The notes under the pieces: generated by a model
The model's database searches: none
What the model was told of the DNA's origin: nothing
What the model saw: only the letters and a program-made list of their open reading frames with translations
NCBI GenBank assembly: GCA_007120035.1
Contig: SKON01000054.1
Span: 1 to 64,000, forward strand
Direction of reading: 5' to 3'
Length of the DNA: 64,000 nucleotides
Source of the DNA: Myxococcales bacterium
Lineage (GTDB): Bacteria; Myxococcota_A; Bradymonadia; Bradymonadales; Bradymonadaceae
Part shown: piece by piece, positions 1 through 8,110 of the stretch
Numbering within the stretch: position 1 is the first letter of the stretch
How the letters are laid out: every line of letters begins with the position of its first letter
Made by a program: the position numbers and the translations under genes

Positions 1-563
1 CGCGCCATATGCAACGCCGCGGAATCATAGGTCGACACCGTGATCTCCCTCGGCTCGTGGTACCCGCCGCCCAGAAGGCCCACCTCTACCCCGAAGCTCT
101 CTTCGAGCCGGCCTGCCCACTGGCTCATCAGATCCAAGGTGGGCACCACCACCAACGCCGACCGCCCCGCCGAAGCGATCGCCAACAACGCCACGTAGGT
201 CTTCCCCGCCCCCGTCGGCAACACCACCACACCCCGCTTCCCCCCCTGCTCCCAGGCCGCCACGGCTTCCGCCTGATGCTCATAAGGCTCCCGCCCGTCC
301 TCCAGCTCACAGGGCAGCTTCCCATACTCCCGGGCCCCATCGCCCACCGCGAACCCGGCCCGCAAGAGCTCGGCCAACCCCTTTCGATAAGTATGAGCGG
401 GCGCCCGAAACGCCCCGACCCGCTCATCCCACACCCACTCCCCACCCGGCCCATCGGCCTGCTCCAGCCCCTCCAACACCAGGGTCCCCTCCTCAAACCG
501 AAGCCCCACCTCCCCCTGAGGCTCCTCAAACCGGTCCTCCAAAAACAATCGCTCGCCGCTCAT
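1..563 (-). CDS. XPB/SSL2-like superfamily 2 DNA helicase, N-terminal part (cut by window edge)
   Basis: Translating the minus strand from the ATG at 561-563 gives an open frame running off the left edge. Roughly the first 110 residues are an acidic/aromatic N-terminal region, followed by YEHQAEAV (a Q-motif-like helicase entry), the Walker A segment LPTGAGKT, the motif Ia-like VVVPTLDLMSQW, and GLLGGGYHEPREITVSTYDSA, which is typical of XPB/RAD25-type DEAD/H helicases (ATP-dependent DNA unwinding in repair or restriction-like systems). GGGAGG just upstream supports this start. The DEAH box and the second RecA domain lie outside the window, so activity cannot be judged. It is transcribed away from the kinase at 1408, with an 844-bp repeat-rich gap between them. 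Confidence 0.82.
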   Translation of the reverse strand, partial: MSGERLFLEDRFEEPQGEVGLRFEEGTLVLEGLEQADGPGGEWVWDERVGAFRAPAHTYRKGLAELLRAGFAVGDGAREYGKLPCELEDGREPYEHQAEAVAAWEQGGKRGVVVLPTGAGKTYVALLAIASAGRSALVVVPTLDLMSQWAGRLEESFGVEVGLLGGGYHEPREITVSTYDSAALHMA

Positions 564-807
564 CGCCTCCCTCACCGTTCTTCGTCATCCCGCCCGGGAG
601 TGTGCGCCCCGACCCCACCTCGGTCAACCCCTTCCTCGGGGTGGGCGCGGTCCTGAGAGCCGCCACCTGCGACTCGAGCCTGCCTCCGGAGCCCTGCCGC
701 CTCCGGCGCAGGTGCCCTCCCCACGACATCCCCACTCCCCAGACCCCGCGCCAGCCTCCCCACACCGCACACCGCCGGTTCTTACGCCGAGAGCCGCCAC
801 CTTCATT

Positions 808-1040
808 GGAACGTCGGGGGTTCACGGCGAAGGTCATCGGAACGTCGGGGGTTCACGGCGAAGGTCATCGGATCGTCGGGGTTCGCGGCGAAGGACATCG
901 GAACGTCGGGGTTCGCGGCGAAGGACATCGGAACCTCGGGGTTCACGGCGAAGGTCACCGGATCGTCGGGGGTTCACGGCGAAGGTCATCGGATCGTCCG
1001 GGTTCGCGGCGAAGGTCATCGGATCGTCCGGGTTCACGGC
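808..1040. repeat. tandem array of eight ~30-bp units
   Basis: Eight head-to-tail copies of a 30-31 bp unit reading approximately GGAACGTCGGGGTTC + GCGGCGAAGGACATC. Units alternate between GGAACG and GGATCG starts and between TTCACGG and TTCGCGG. There are no unique spacers, so it is not a CRISPR. The array ends directly in a REP-like hairpin element (1045-1137). Shorter relatives of the same unit precede the same hairpin element at 54,358-54,460 and, in inverse orientation, at 54,770-54,848. Open frames through it are period-30 artefacts. Confidence 0.85.
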
Positions 1041-1044
1041 GGTT

Positions 1045-1137
1045 CATTTCCAAGCATAGTTCAGGGCTCCCACGGTCAACCCCCGGCTGAAGCCGGGGGC
1101 TGGAGTGGGCAGGGCTCCGCTGGGGTCATGACCCCGC
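1045..1137 (+). repeat. REP-like two-hairpin element, copy A
   Basis: After a conserved lead (TCATTTCC, AGTTCAGGGCTCCCACGGTC) comes a 9-bp stem CCCCCGGCT / AGCCGGGGG (1080-1099) with a tiny loop, then a perfect 14-bp palindrome GGGGTCATGACCCC (1122-1135). The same order of lead, first stem and second palindrome occurs at 54,440-54,540 and inverted at 54,665-54,765. That makes this a dispersed repeat family rather than a gene-specific terminator. The nearest gene on this strand starts 270 bp downstream. Confidence 0.75.
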
Positions 1138-1275
1138 TCCGCCTGAGATGTTCTCCACATAGTCGACCACTTGAGAATCAACCCCATACGGAGTCCAACG
1201 GTGCCGGAGTGAGTACGCGCGTGGTTCGGAACGACTCCGTTATCCAAAACATCTATGGCAGAGCGGGGCTCCTCC

Positions 1276-1324
1276 CTCTGCCCTCTGACCTCCGACCTCT
1301 GACCTCTGTCCTCTGTCCGTTGAC
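1276..1324. repeat. seven 7-bp tandem units
   Basis: Seven consecutive heptads of the form CTCTGAC / CTCTGTC / CTCTGCC / CTCCGAC, the last being CGTTGAC. They lie 84 bp upstream of the kinase start at 1408. Such short repeats can slip in copy number; whether this one influences kinase expression is unknown. I see no convincing promoter elsewhere in 564-1407. Confidence 0.7.
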
Positions 1325-1407
1325 CTCCTCCACCACCGTTGATAGCCTGAATCTCAACGGTTTTTGCCGCCCGTGGGTCGCCATCGCCCACCGCATCGCT
1401 CCCGTTC

Positions 1408-3624
1408 ATGGAGCCCACCTGCGTGGTCTCGTTCAACACCAAATACAGCCTTGATCCGGGGCACGTCTTCGAAGGCAAGTACCGGATCGTCGACGAGCTC
1501 GGCTCCGGGGGGTTCGGCGTCGTCTATCTCGCTCAGCAGCTCTCCATGGATCGCCCCGTGGCCCTGAAGATCCTCAAGCCCGGGGTCGGGGAGCACGCCC
1601 CCAGCGCTCGAGAGCGCTTCCTCCGGGAAGTCAAGATCATCAGCAAGCTCCGCCACCCCAACACGGTGACCATCCACGACTATGGTGAGACCATCCACGG
1701 GATCGTCTACATGGTCCTGGAGTACGTCGAGGGCGAGACGCTGAAAGACCTCCTCAACCGGGAGGGCGCCCAGGAGCCCATGCGAACCCTCTCCGTGGGC
1801 CGCCAGATCGCCAAGAGCCTCGCCGAAGCTCACAAGCACGGCATCGTCCACCGGGACCTGAAGCCCGCCAACATCATGCTCACCGAGCTCGAAGCCGACT
1901 CGGTCTTCGTGAAGGTCCTCGACTTCGGCGTCGCCCGCCTCCGGGACAGCGGCGTCGACGACCTCACCAGCGCCGGGGTCCCCGAGGGCGAGCGAGCCCT
2001 CATCGGCACACCACGGTACATGAGCCCCGAGCAGGTCCGCGGTGACGACCTCACCGGCGCCAGCGATGTCTACGGCCTGGGCCTGATCATGTACGAGATG
2101 CTCGTCGGAGAGCCCGCCGTGCAGGGCGACACCACCATGGGCCTGATCAGCCAACAGCTCAGCCCCGAGCCGCTCCGCCTGCCCAGCCTCCACGCCCTCA
2201 TCCCGCCGCTCCAGGCTCTGCTCCGCCGCGCCACCGAGAAGTCCTGCCAGCGCCGCTTCGCGTCGGCCGACGAGTTCGCTCGTGCCATCGACGAGACCGT
2301 CCTCCAGCTCGGCGAAGCCGTCAACGCCGGCGACCGCGCCGCCTACTTCGCCCTCAGCGGCCGGTTCCCCGCCGTCAGTCGCAACCCATCGCCAGCCACG
2401 CCCTCCGGCGGCCAGCGGCTCTCGACCTCTCCCGGGGACATTCCCCTCGCACAGCAAGCTCAGCAGAACCAACATCAGCCTCACCAACATCAGCCTCACC
2501 AACATCAGCCTCACCAACAGGCACAGCACCCGGCGGCTGTCGCCATGCCCGTGGGCGCCGGAGCCGCTGGGTCCGACGGCTCCATGGACTGGTACGAAGC
2601 CAACTTCGAGCCCAGCCAGCTCGACGCCGCCGCGGCCGCCACTCCCCGCGCCCCGATGGCCGCCGCCGCGGCCGCCGCCCCCCTGGCGGCCCAGCAATTC
2701 ACCGGCGGGTCCGCCCCGGCCCTCGGCGTCGACGACGATCCGCTGATGAACATCCTCGACGACGAACTCCCCCCACCTCCCGACGAAGGAGCCTCTCCCT
2801 TCGCCGAGCCCGAGCCCACCCCACCTCCCGTCGAAGACGGACCCAAGGAGCTTCAAGAAGAGGCTGACGAAAGCCTCTTCCTCTTCGCCTTCACGGTCCT
2901 CAAGATCTGCTTTCTCGCCACTCTGGCGGCCTTCTTCGTCTACTCCTCGTTCCTCCTGATGACCGCGCTGGTCGGCGAGTACATCGACGGATTCATGCGC
3001 ATGGGCGTGGGTGTCGCCGTCGCCCTGGCCCTCCCCCTCCTGACCGCCCTCGGAGAGTTCAGCCGCAAAGAGCGCTTCGACGTCGTCCAAAAACCCTCAC
3101 ACCGCATCACCAGGATCTTCATCGGCGTCTCGATCCTCTCCGCCATCGTCGGCGTCATGGTCAGCTTCGCTATGCCCGGTCTCGTGACCCACCACCTCCG
3201 CAACGACGCAAACTGGATGTTCCAACAATCGGCCGGGGTGGTCTACGACCCCACTCCCACGACGAACCTCAACATGCAGTACTCTCACTTCCTGGCCGAC
3301 ATGGTCGAGAAGTCCACCGCCGCCATCGGTCGCTACGACGGCGAACCCACCACCGCTCAAGATGACGACCAGCCCCCCGAAGATGTCCCGGTCGTCGCCC
3401 CGCCCCCGCCCGAGCCAACCCGGCCCACTACCAGGGGGTCCACAGCACCACCCCCGACTCGCCCCGGTACCCAACAGCGGACCGACGACCAAGAAGCTGA
3501 GCAAGAGGCTGACGAAGAAACTGAGCAAGGAGCCGACGAAGCCCCGGCACCTCGGCGCAGCCCCCCTCCGACCCGCCCTCGACAACCCTCCAACGACGAC
3601 GACAGCGACTACGTTCGCTGGTAA
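1408..3624 (+). CDS. membrane-anchored eukaryote-like Ser/Thr protein kinase
   Basis: 738 residues. The kinase domain (about residues 25-300) is complete: glycine loop GSGGFG, K54 in VALK, HRDLKPAN (H148-N154), DFG at 172-174, and GTPRYMSPEQ in the activation segment. After it comes a Pro/Ala/Gln-rich linker with a perfect HQP repeat run (about nt 2470-2515), then acidic residues and three hydrophobic segments near residues 490-600, so the kinase is probably tethered to the inner membrane with the catalytic domain in the cytoplasm. No PASTA repeats are present. An acidic Pro-rich tail closes the protein. It sits 18 bp upstream of the PilZ gene, likely the first gene of a kinase-PilZ-mpl operon. 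Substrates cannot be inferred. Confidence 0.9.
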   Translation: MEPTCVVSFNTKYSLDPGHVFEGKYRIVDELGSGGFGVVYLAQQLSMDRPVALKILKPGVGEHAPSARERFLREVKIISKLRHPNTVTIHDYGETIHGIVYMVLEYVEGETLKDLLNREGAQEPMRTLSVGRQIAKSLAEAHKHGIVHRDLKPANIMLTELEADSVFVKVLDFGVARLRDSGVDDLTSAGVPEGERALIGTPRYMSPEQVRGDDLTGASDVYGLGLIMYEMLVGEPAVQGDTTMGLISQQLSPEPLRLPSLHALIPPLQALLRRATEKSCQRRFASADEFARAIDETVLQLGEAVNAGDRAAYFALSGRFPAVSRNPSPATPSGGQRLSTSPGDIPLAQQAQQNQHQPHQHQPHQHQPHQQAQHPAAVAMPVGAGAAGSDGSMDWYEANFEPSQLDAAAAATPRAPMAAAAAAAPLAAQQFTGGSAPALGVDDDPLMNILDDELPPPPDEGASPFAEPEPTPPPVEDGPKELQEEADESLFLFAFTVLKICFLATLAAFFVYSSFLLMTALVGEYIDGFMRMGVGVAVALALPLLTALGEFSRKERFDVVQKPSHRITRIFIGVSILSAIVGVMVSFAMPGLVTHHLRNDANWMFQQSAGVVYDPTPTTNLNMQYSHFLADMVEKSTAAIGRYDGEPTTAQDDDQPPEDVPVVAPPPPEPTRPTTRGSTAPPPTRPGTQQRTDDQEAEQEADEETEQGADEAPAPRRSPPPTRPRQPSNDDDSDYVRW

Positions 3625-3642
3625 TCACCACCGGAAACTCCC

Positions 3643-4350
3643 ATGGCCAGTGCAAAAGATCGCCGCTCTCCTCGCGTCCGCGCCGCCCTCGACGTCTTCC
3701 TCCAGACCGTCGACGGCGACATCGCCTTCAAGACCAGCGACGCCTCCTACGAGGGGGTCTTCATCGTCTGCCCCGAACCCCTCCCACTCCGAAAGCTGAT
3801 CCGATTTCGGACCCGCCTCGGCGACTCCTCCGACGAGCTCCAGATGCTCGGCCTCGTCGCCCACACCGTCAACGCCGAGGACGCCGCCGAGACCGGCCAG
3901 CGCGCCGGCATGGGGATCCAACTCTTCTCCCTGGGCCACGCCACCAAGCAGACCTGGCGCACCTTCATCGACGACCTCTACCAGCAGAACCCAGAAGCCC
4001 GCCGCGCCGTGGAGTCCGCCCGCCGCCCCAAGGTCAAGATCCGGATCCCCAACGAAGAGCTCCTCCACCGGTTTCGCACCCTGGACCTCCCCGCCAAAAG
4101 ACTCTTCCTACGCACCCCCGAGCTCCACCCCTCAGGCACCAAGGTCACCTGCCTGGTCCTCCACCCCCTGACCAAGAAGACCTTCCCCATCCCCGGAGAG
4201 GTCCTGGAGACCATCGACGGCAGCGTCAAAGAGCGGGGCATGCAGCTCGCCTTCGACGTCGACCCCGAGGATCCCAACCTCCAGGCTTTCCTCGACGAGA
4301 CCCCCGACGAGACCCCCGACACCCCCGACGACGAGGAATCACGGCAATGA
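3643..4350 (+). CDS. PilZ-domain protein
   Basis: 235 residues. The N-terminal half shows the PilZ c-di-GMP binding signature: RRSPR at residues 7-11 (RxxxR), then DASYEG at 33-38 (DxSxxG), followed by beta-rich sequence ending in GMGIQLF. The second half (about 125-215) looks like a second, degenerate PilZ-like barrel. The tail is an acidic DETPDTPDDEE stretch with the unit DETPDETPD. The stop codon overlaps the mpl start by ATGA, so translation is probably coupled. PilZ proteins transmit c-di-GMP signals to motility or envelope functions; the target here is unknown. Both binding motifs are intact, so ligand binding is plausible. Confidence 0.85.
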   Translation: MASAKDRRSPRVRAALDVFLQTVDGDIAFKTSDASYEGVFIVCPEPLPLRKLIRFRTRLGDSSDELQMLGLVAHTVNAEDAAETGQRAGMGIQLFSLGHATKQTWRTFIDDLYQQNPEARRAVESARRPKVKIRIPNEELLHRFRTLDLPAKRLFLRTPELHPSGTKVTCLVLHPLTKKTFPIPGEVLETIDGSVKERGMQLAFDVDPEDPNLQAFLDETPDETPDTPDDEESRQ

Positions 4351-5801
4351 CCGCCCCCGCGCCTCGCCAGTTCCCCGACCTCCCTGACTCCATCGAAACC
4401 ATCCACATCATCGGCATCTGCGGCACCGCTATGGGCAGCCTCGCCGCCATGCTCGTCGAGAAGGGATACACCGTCCGCGGATCCGACGCTCACGCCTACC
4501 CTCCCATGAGCACCTGGCTGCGGGACCGGGGCATCGAGATCATGCTCGGCTACGATGAGGCCAACCTCGACTGGAACCCCGACCTCGTCATCGTCGGCAA
4601 CGTCTCCCGGTCGACCTACGCCGACGCCGTCGCCATGCGGGAGCGGGGCTTTCCCTACCTCAGCCTCCCCGAGGCCCTCCGACACTTCTTCTTCGCCCAC
4701 CGCAGGCCCCTGGTGATCACCGGCACCCACGGCAAGACCACCACCACCAGCATGCTCGCCTGGATCCTCACCGTCGCCGACCGCGACCCGGGGTTCATGG
4801 TCGGCGGCATCACGGGCAACTTCGGCACCAACTTCCGCCTCGGCGACGGCGACGTCTTCGTCATCGAAGGCGACGAGTACGACACGGCCTACTTCGACAA
4901 GGTCCCCAAGTTCTGGCACTACGCTCCCTTCCGGGCCACCATCAACAACGTCGAATACGACCACGCCGACATCTACCCCGACCTTCCGGCCGTGGAGCAC
5001 GTCTTTCGCCGGTTCGCCGCCATGGTCCCCGCCGACGGTACCCTCTGGGTCAACGGCGACGACCCCGGCGCACTCGCCATCTCCGCCGACACCCCGGCCA
5101 CCCGGCGAACCTTCGGCACCGGGGAGTCCAACGACCTCCGTGCCGTCTCGGTTCGCCTCGACGGACCCCACCTGCGGGCTTCCCTCACCCTCGACGGCCA
5201 GCCCTTAGGCGACCTGGAGCTCGCCATGATCGGGGAGTTCAACATCCGCAACGCCCTCGGCGCCACAGCCATCGCCCTCGACGAAGGCGTCCCCTTCGCG
5301 ACCATCCAGCAGGCCCTGGCTGAGTTTCGCTCCGTCAAACGCCGCCAGGAGCTCCGCGGCCAGGTCGACGGCGTCGCCGTCTACGACGACTTCGCCCACC
5401 ACCCCACGGCCGTCGCCGCTACCCTCCAGGCTTTTCGCGCCCACTACCCGGATCGCACCATCTGGGCCCTCTTCGAGGCCGCCAGCAACACCTCCCGCCG
5501 GAAGGTCTTCCAGGATCAATACCCCGGGGCCTTCGCCACCGCCGATCAGGTGATCCTCTCCAGCCCCCGGGAAAAGAAGGACAACCTCTCTGCCGACGAA
5601 CGGGTCGACGTGGCCGCCATGGCCGAGGCCATCGCCGCCCGCGGCCCTGATACCCGCCTGATCCCCGCCGTCGACGACATCGTCGACACCGTGGCCGCCG
5701 AGGCCCAACCCGGCGACATCGTCGTCGCCCTCTCCGGCGCCGCCTTCGGCGGCATCCAAGAAAAACTACTGAACGCCCTTCAGGCCCGCTCCAAGAGCTG
5801 A
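4347..5801 (+). CDS. mpl: UDP-N-acetylmuramate:L-alanyl-gamma-D-glutamyl-meso-diaminopimelate ligase
   Basis: 484 residues, the usual length for Mpl. It starts with the Rossmann-type UDP-binding segment IHIIGICGTAMGSLAAML, carries the ATP loop GTHGKTTTTSML, and has the Mur-ligase middle motifs EGDEYDTAYFDK and NNVEYDHADIY, and YDDFAHHPTAV in the C-terminal part. The IGICGTAMG start and EGDEYDTA separate Mpl from MurC. The enzyme re-attaches the recycled murein tripeptide to UDP-MurNAc in the cytoplasm. It overlaps the PilZ gene by 4 bp. An inverted repeat straddles its stop codon. Confidence 0.93.
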   Translation: MTAPAPRQFPDLPDSIETIHIIGICGTAMGSLAAMLVEKGYTVRGSDAHAYPPMSTWLRDRGIEIMLGYDEANLDWNPDLVIVGNVSRSTYADAVAMRERGFPYLSLPEALRHFFFAHRRPLVITGTHGKTTTTSMLAWILTVADRDPGFMVGGITGNFGTNFRLGDGDVFVIEGDEYDTAYFDKVPKFWHYAPFRATINNVEYDHADIYPDLPAVEHVFRRFAAMVPADGTLWVNGDDPGALAISADTPATRRTFGTGESNDLRAVSVRLDGPHLRASLTLDGQPLGDLELAMIGEFNIRNALGATAIALDEGVPFATIQQALAEFRSVKRRQELRGQVDGVAVYDDFAHHPTAVAATLQAFRAHYPDRTIWALFEAASNTSRRKVFQDQYPGAFATADQVILSSPREKKDNLSADERVDVAAMAEAIAARGPDTRLIPAVDDIVDTVAAEAQPGDIVVALSGAAFGGIQEKLLNALQARSKS

Positions 5802-5815
5802 CCCGAAGGGCGTTC
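5771..5815 (+). terminator. inverted repeat around the mpl stop codon
   Basis: GAACGCCCTT (5771-5780) pairs perfectly with AAGGGCGTTC (5806-5815), enclosing the TGA at 5799-5801. No T-run follows, so this may be an mRNA 3'-end stabiliser or a factor-dependent terminator rather than an intrinsic one. Confidence 0.45.
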
Positions 5816-5856
5816 AATCACGCTACGTAGCTATAGCTACTCTATGGTCTCTCGAC

Positions 5857-6189
5857 TCAGCGAGCTGCCTGGAAGGCCGCCGCTGCCTCGGGATCCTCGG
5901 AGATCTCGAAGATCGCCTCTTCCAGCTCGTCCTGCGTCATCTCGGCTTCCGCCAAGAGCTCCTCAGCTCGGGCCGGCTCGGCCTCGATCGCCGCCGCCAA
6001 CGCCGCCAACTGCTCGGCCTGCGACAGCTCCTCCTCTTCTTCCTCTTCCTGCTCCTCAGCCACCTCTTCCTCTTCCTGAGCCTCGACCTGCTCGGGCTCG
6101 GAAGGTTCTGCGGCCTCCTCGGAATCACAGGCGGCGGCGAACATCACCAGCGCCAGAGCGACCAATAATCCCATCCATCGGTTCTTCAT
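5857..6189 (-). CDS. small acidic lipoprotein
   Basis: 110 residues. Signal sequence MKNRWMGLLVALALVMFAAAC with lipobox AAAC, then a very acidic Glu-rich linker (about 30-60) and a helical acidic C-terminal part with repeated AEELLAEAEM-type sequence. GAGGAGAG lies 5 nt before the ATG. It follows the secreted protein gene at 6211-6891 by 21 bp. The DSEEA(T)EE start after the lipid cysteine resembles the parvulin lipoprotein at 57,788. Function unrecognised; probably envelope-attached. Confidence 0.75.
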   Translation of the reverse strand: MKNRWMGLLVALALVMFAAACDSEEAAEPSEPEQVEAQEEEEVAEEQEEEEEEELSQAEQLAALAAAIEAEPARAEELLAEAEMTQDELEEAIFEISEDPEAAAAFQAAR

Positions 6190-6210
6190 GAGTCTCTCCT
6201 CGTGCTGGAG

Positions 6211-6891
6211 TTATCGAGTTCGAGTGGGTCGGGCTCCGCCGCCACCGCTCTCTTCCTGTTGCTCTTCGGCTCCGCCCCCGCGGGTCCCGCGAGTGGGCCG
6301 GGCTCCACCACCGGCCGCGCCGTCATCGGCCTGACGGCCGGGGCGCTGCAACCGCGGCGCCGCCTCTTCTCGAGCCGGTCGTCCGCGCTCTTCCCGAGTA
6401 CCCCGGGGGCTCTCCGCAGGCGCCGCCGCAGGACGCCGCTCCTGAGCGGCTTCGGCGGCTTCGGCACCACCACCACGATGCTCTCGCTCCTCACGAATCC
6501 GCTCCGCCAGCGCACGACCACGCAGCCCATCGTCGTGGACTCGAGCTCGCACATACTGGCCGAAGTTCTCCACCGGCCCGTGCTCACGAGCCGCTTCTGC
6601 TTCGGCTCGGAACGTCTCGGCCGCTTCCCCGGCCCGGGTTCGTCGCTCTTCAGCGTCTTCCTGCGCCGGCGCCTCTCGGAACGCACGGAGGGCCTCTCGG
6701 ACCTGCTCCTCGTCCACTCCAGACTCCCGAAGCTCTTGCACCGCCGCCGGCAACTCGAACATCGCCAAGATCTCAGCGCCCCGATCCTCAGCCTCATCGG
6801 CCTGCGCCACAGCGGGCACCAACAACATCAGACATAGACCCGCGCACAACCCGTGCACCAGCCCCCGTCGTCCTCGATTCTCTCTCATCAT
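6211..6891 (-). CDS. secreted helical, Arg/Glu-rich protein of unknown function
   Basis: 226 residues with a clear signal peptide (basic MMRENRGRRG, hydrophobic GLCAGLCLMLLVP, cleavage near AVAQA). The mature part has one predicted helical region (EILAMFELPAAVQELRESGV, then EEQVREALRAF) followed by low-complexity Arg/Gly/Glu sequence with repeated GGGARPTRG/TR near the end. No known domain recognised. It precedes the 5857 lipoprotein on the same strand and is divergent from the 7026 operon with a 134-bp gap. Other frames over this stretch are open too because of the composition; the signal peptide favours this one. Confidence 0.65.
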   Translation of the reverse strand: MMRENRGRRGLVHGLCAGLCLMLLVPAVAQADEAEDRGAEILAMFELPAAVQELRESGVDEEQVREALRAFREAPAQEDAEERRTRAGEAAETFRAEAEAAREHGPVENFGQYVRARVHDDGLRGRALAERIREEREHRGGGAEAAEAAQERRPAAAPAESPRGTREERGRPAREEAAPRLQRPGRQADDGAAGGGARPTRGTRGGGAEEQQEESGGGGARPTRTR

Positions 6892-7025
6892 TCCTCCGTT
6901 TCTCTCCGGTAGCTAACTGCGGACCGAGCCACAGTACACCATTTTTCCGCAAAAGTAGTCCTCTGATTCTCGATAACCCTTCTGACATCGCCACTGGTCT
7001 TCCCAAGTCTTCCCAAGGAGCACCC

Positions 7026-7448
7026 ATGAACCTCCTCGTCTCGCCACTCCTCTTCGCGATCTCCCTTTGCTTTGCCGACTTTGTCACCCCAGAGACGCCT
7101 CCCTCCCCATGGCTCCACGCTATGATCCCCACCGTGGCCCTCGGCGCGGACATCCAGGATCTTCGCCACGCGACAGACGCCCGCGTTCACCCCCTCGTAG
7201 ATCTGGAGCACCGCACCCACCGTATGACCCGCTGGACCATCGGGCTGCGGTGGACCACCCCTGCTCCTCGCCAGTTCGAGTTTCCCCCATCCTCAGCCCC
7301 CCTGCCAACCCTCTGCGATCAGTGGGCCCATCTCCGCCAGCTCCGGCCCTCGACGCTCCCGGAAGCACTCGACCACTGGATCCTACACCAGACCCTCCTG
7401 TCCCTCGCCATGCGCCACCTCGAACTCCACCACGGAGCGACCCGATGA
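7026..7448 (+). CDS. secreted protein of unknown function, first gene of a three-gene operon
   Basis: 140 residues. AAGGAG sits 5 nt upstream of the ATG. The N-terminus MNLLVSPLLFAISLCFA is a plausible signal peptide. The mature part contains RWTIGLRW, which alternates like an outer-membrane strand, and a helical C-terminus (TLPEALDHWILHQTLLSLAM). The stop overlaps the next start by ATGA. The pair of direct repeats CTTCCCAAG at 6999-7016 lies directly before the Shine-Dalgarno. No family recognised; most likely an envelope component working with the next two products. Confidence 0.65.
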   Translation: MNLLVSPLLFAISLCFADFVTPETPPSPWLHAMIPTVALGADIQDLRHATDARVHPLVDLEHRTHRMTRWTIGLRWTTPAPRQFEFPPSSAPLPTLCDQWAHLRQLRPSTLPEALDHWILHQTLLSLAMRHLELHHGATR

Positions 7449-8110
7449 AGAGAGCCCTCCCACTCGTCCTCTGGAGCCTCTTGGTATTCTCCACCTCCCC
7501 GGCGTTCGCCCTCTCCCCCGAGGACAGCCTTGCCCTTCGCCGAGCTCTCTCCGCCTTCGACCACGAGCCCGACATCTACGCCGTCCAAGAGGCCGCCCTC
7601 GACCACCGAGAGCTCACCGGCGACTCCCTTGATCGCTACAGCCGCCGGGCCCGCCGCTCCTCCCTGATCCCCCAGCTACAGGCCCAGGCCAGCTGGCTGG
7701 ACCAGCGGGACGTCCGCCACCGGTTTCGCGAGAACATCCGGGCCGACGACGACGGCTTCTACGCCCCCAACACTGCCAACCACCACCTCGACGACGACTT
7801 CCGGTTTCGCGGTCTCTACTCCATACGCCTGACCTTCGACCTCTCACGGCTCGTCTTCCACCCCCAGGAGCTCCCCATCCAACGCGAGGTCTCTCGCCAA
7901 TGGACCGCCCGAGAGCTCCTCTTACAAGAGATCACCGAGCTTTACTTCGCCCGACGCCGGCACCAGGTGCTCCTCCTGCTCAACCTCGCCGAGTCCATGG
8001 AGGACACCCTGGATCGCCTCCTCGCCATCGACGCCCTCACGGCCCGCATCGACGCCCTCACGGGCGGCTGGTTTCGCGCCGCTCTCGAAGATCTGGAGGA
8101 CTCCCCATGA
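7445..8110 (+). CDS. periplasmic/outer-membrane-associated protein of unknown function
   Basis: 221 residues from the ATG that overlaps the upstream stop. Signal peptide MKRALPLVLWSLLVFSTSPAFA. The mature protein is helical at its start, then has strand-like segments (RGLYSIRLTFDLSRLVF), then a long helix (RELLLQEITELYFARRRHQVLLLLNLAESM) and a second one. This helix-strand-helix pattern is faintly TolC/OEP-like but far too short, so I do not assign it. It overlaps the next gene by 4 bp. Confidence 0.65.
   Translation: MKRALPLVLWSLLVFSTSPAFALSPEDSLALRRALSAFDHEPDIYAVQEAALDHRELTGDSLDRYSRRARRSSLIPQLQAQASWLDQRDVRHRFRENIRADDDGFYAPNTANHHLDDDFRFRGLYSIRLTFDLSRLVFHPQELPIQREVSRQWTARELLLQEITELYFARRRHQVLLLLNLAESMEDTLDRLLAIDALTARIDALTGGWFRAALEDLEDSP

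Noticed and set aside
808-1040. CRISPR array
   Set aside because: Units are contiguous 30-31 bp repeats without spacers, and no cas gene is present.
602-1090. Protein-coding frames through the 30-bp array
   Set aside because: Open only because the unit length is near a multiple of three; no start signal, no homology, frames open on both strands.
1080-1135. Intrinsic terminator for an upstream gene
   Set aside because: No plus-strand gene ends upstream, no T-run follows, and the same sequence recurs at 54 kb.
1354-3090. Long minus-strand frame opposite the kinase
   Set aside because: Complement of a high-GC coding region; the plus-strand frame has a full kinase domain.
6202-6837. Plus-strand frame opposite the secreted 6,211-6,891 protein
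   Set aside because: Ser/Arg/Leu shadow composition; the minus frame has a signal peptide and a sound operon position, though confidence there is only moderate.
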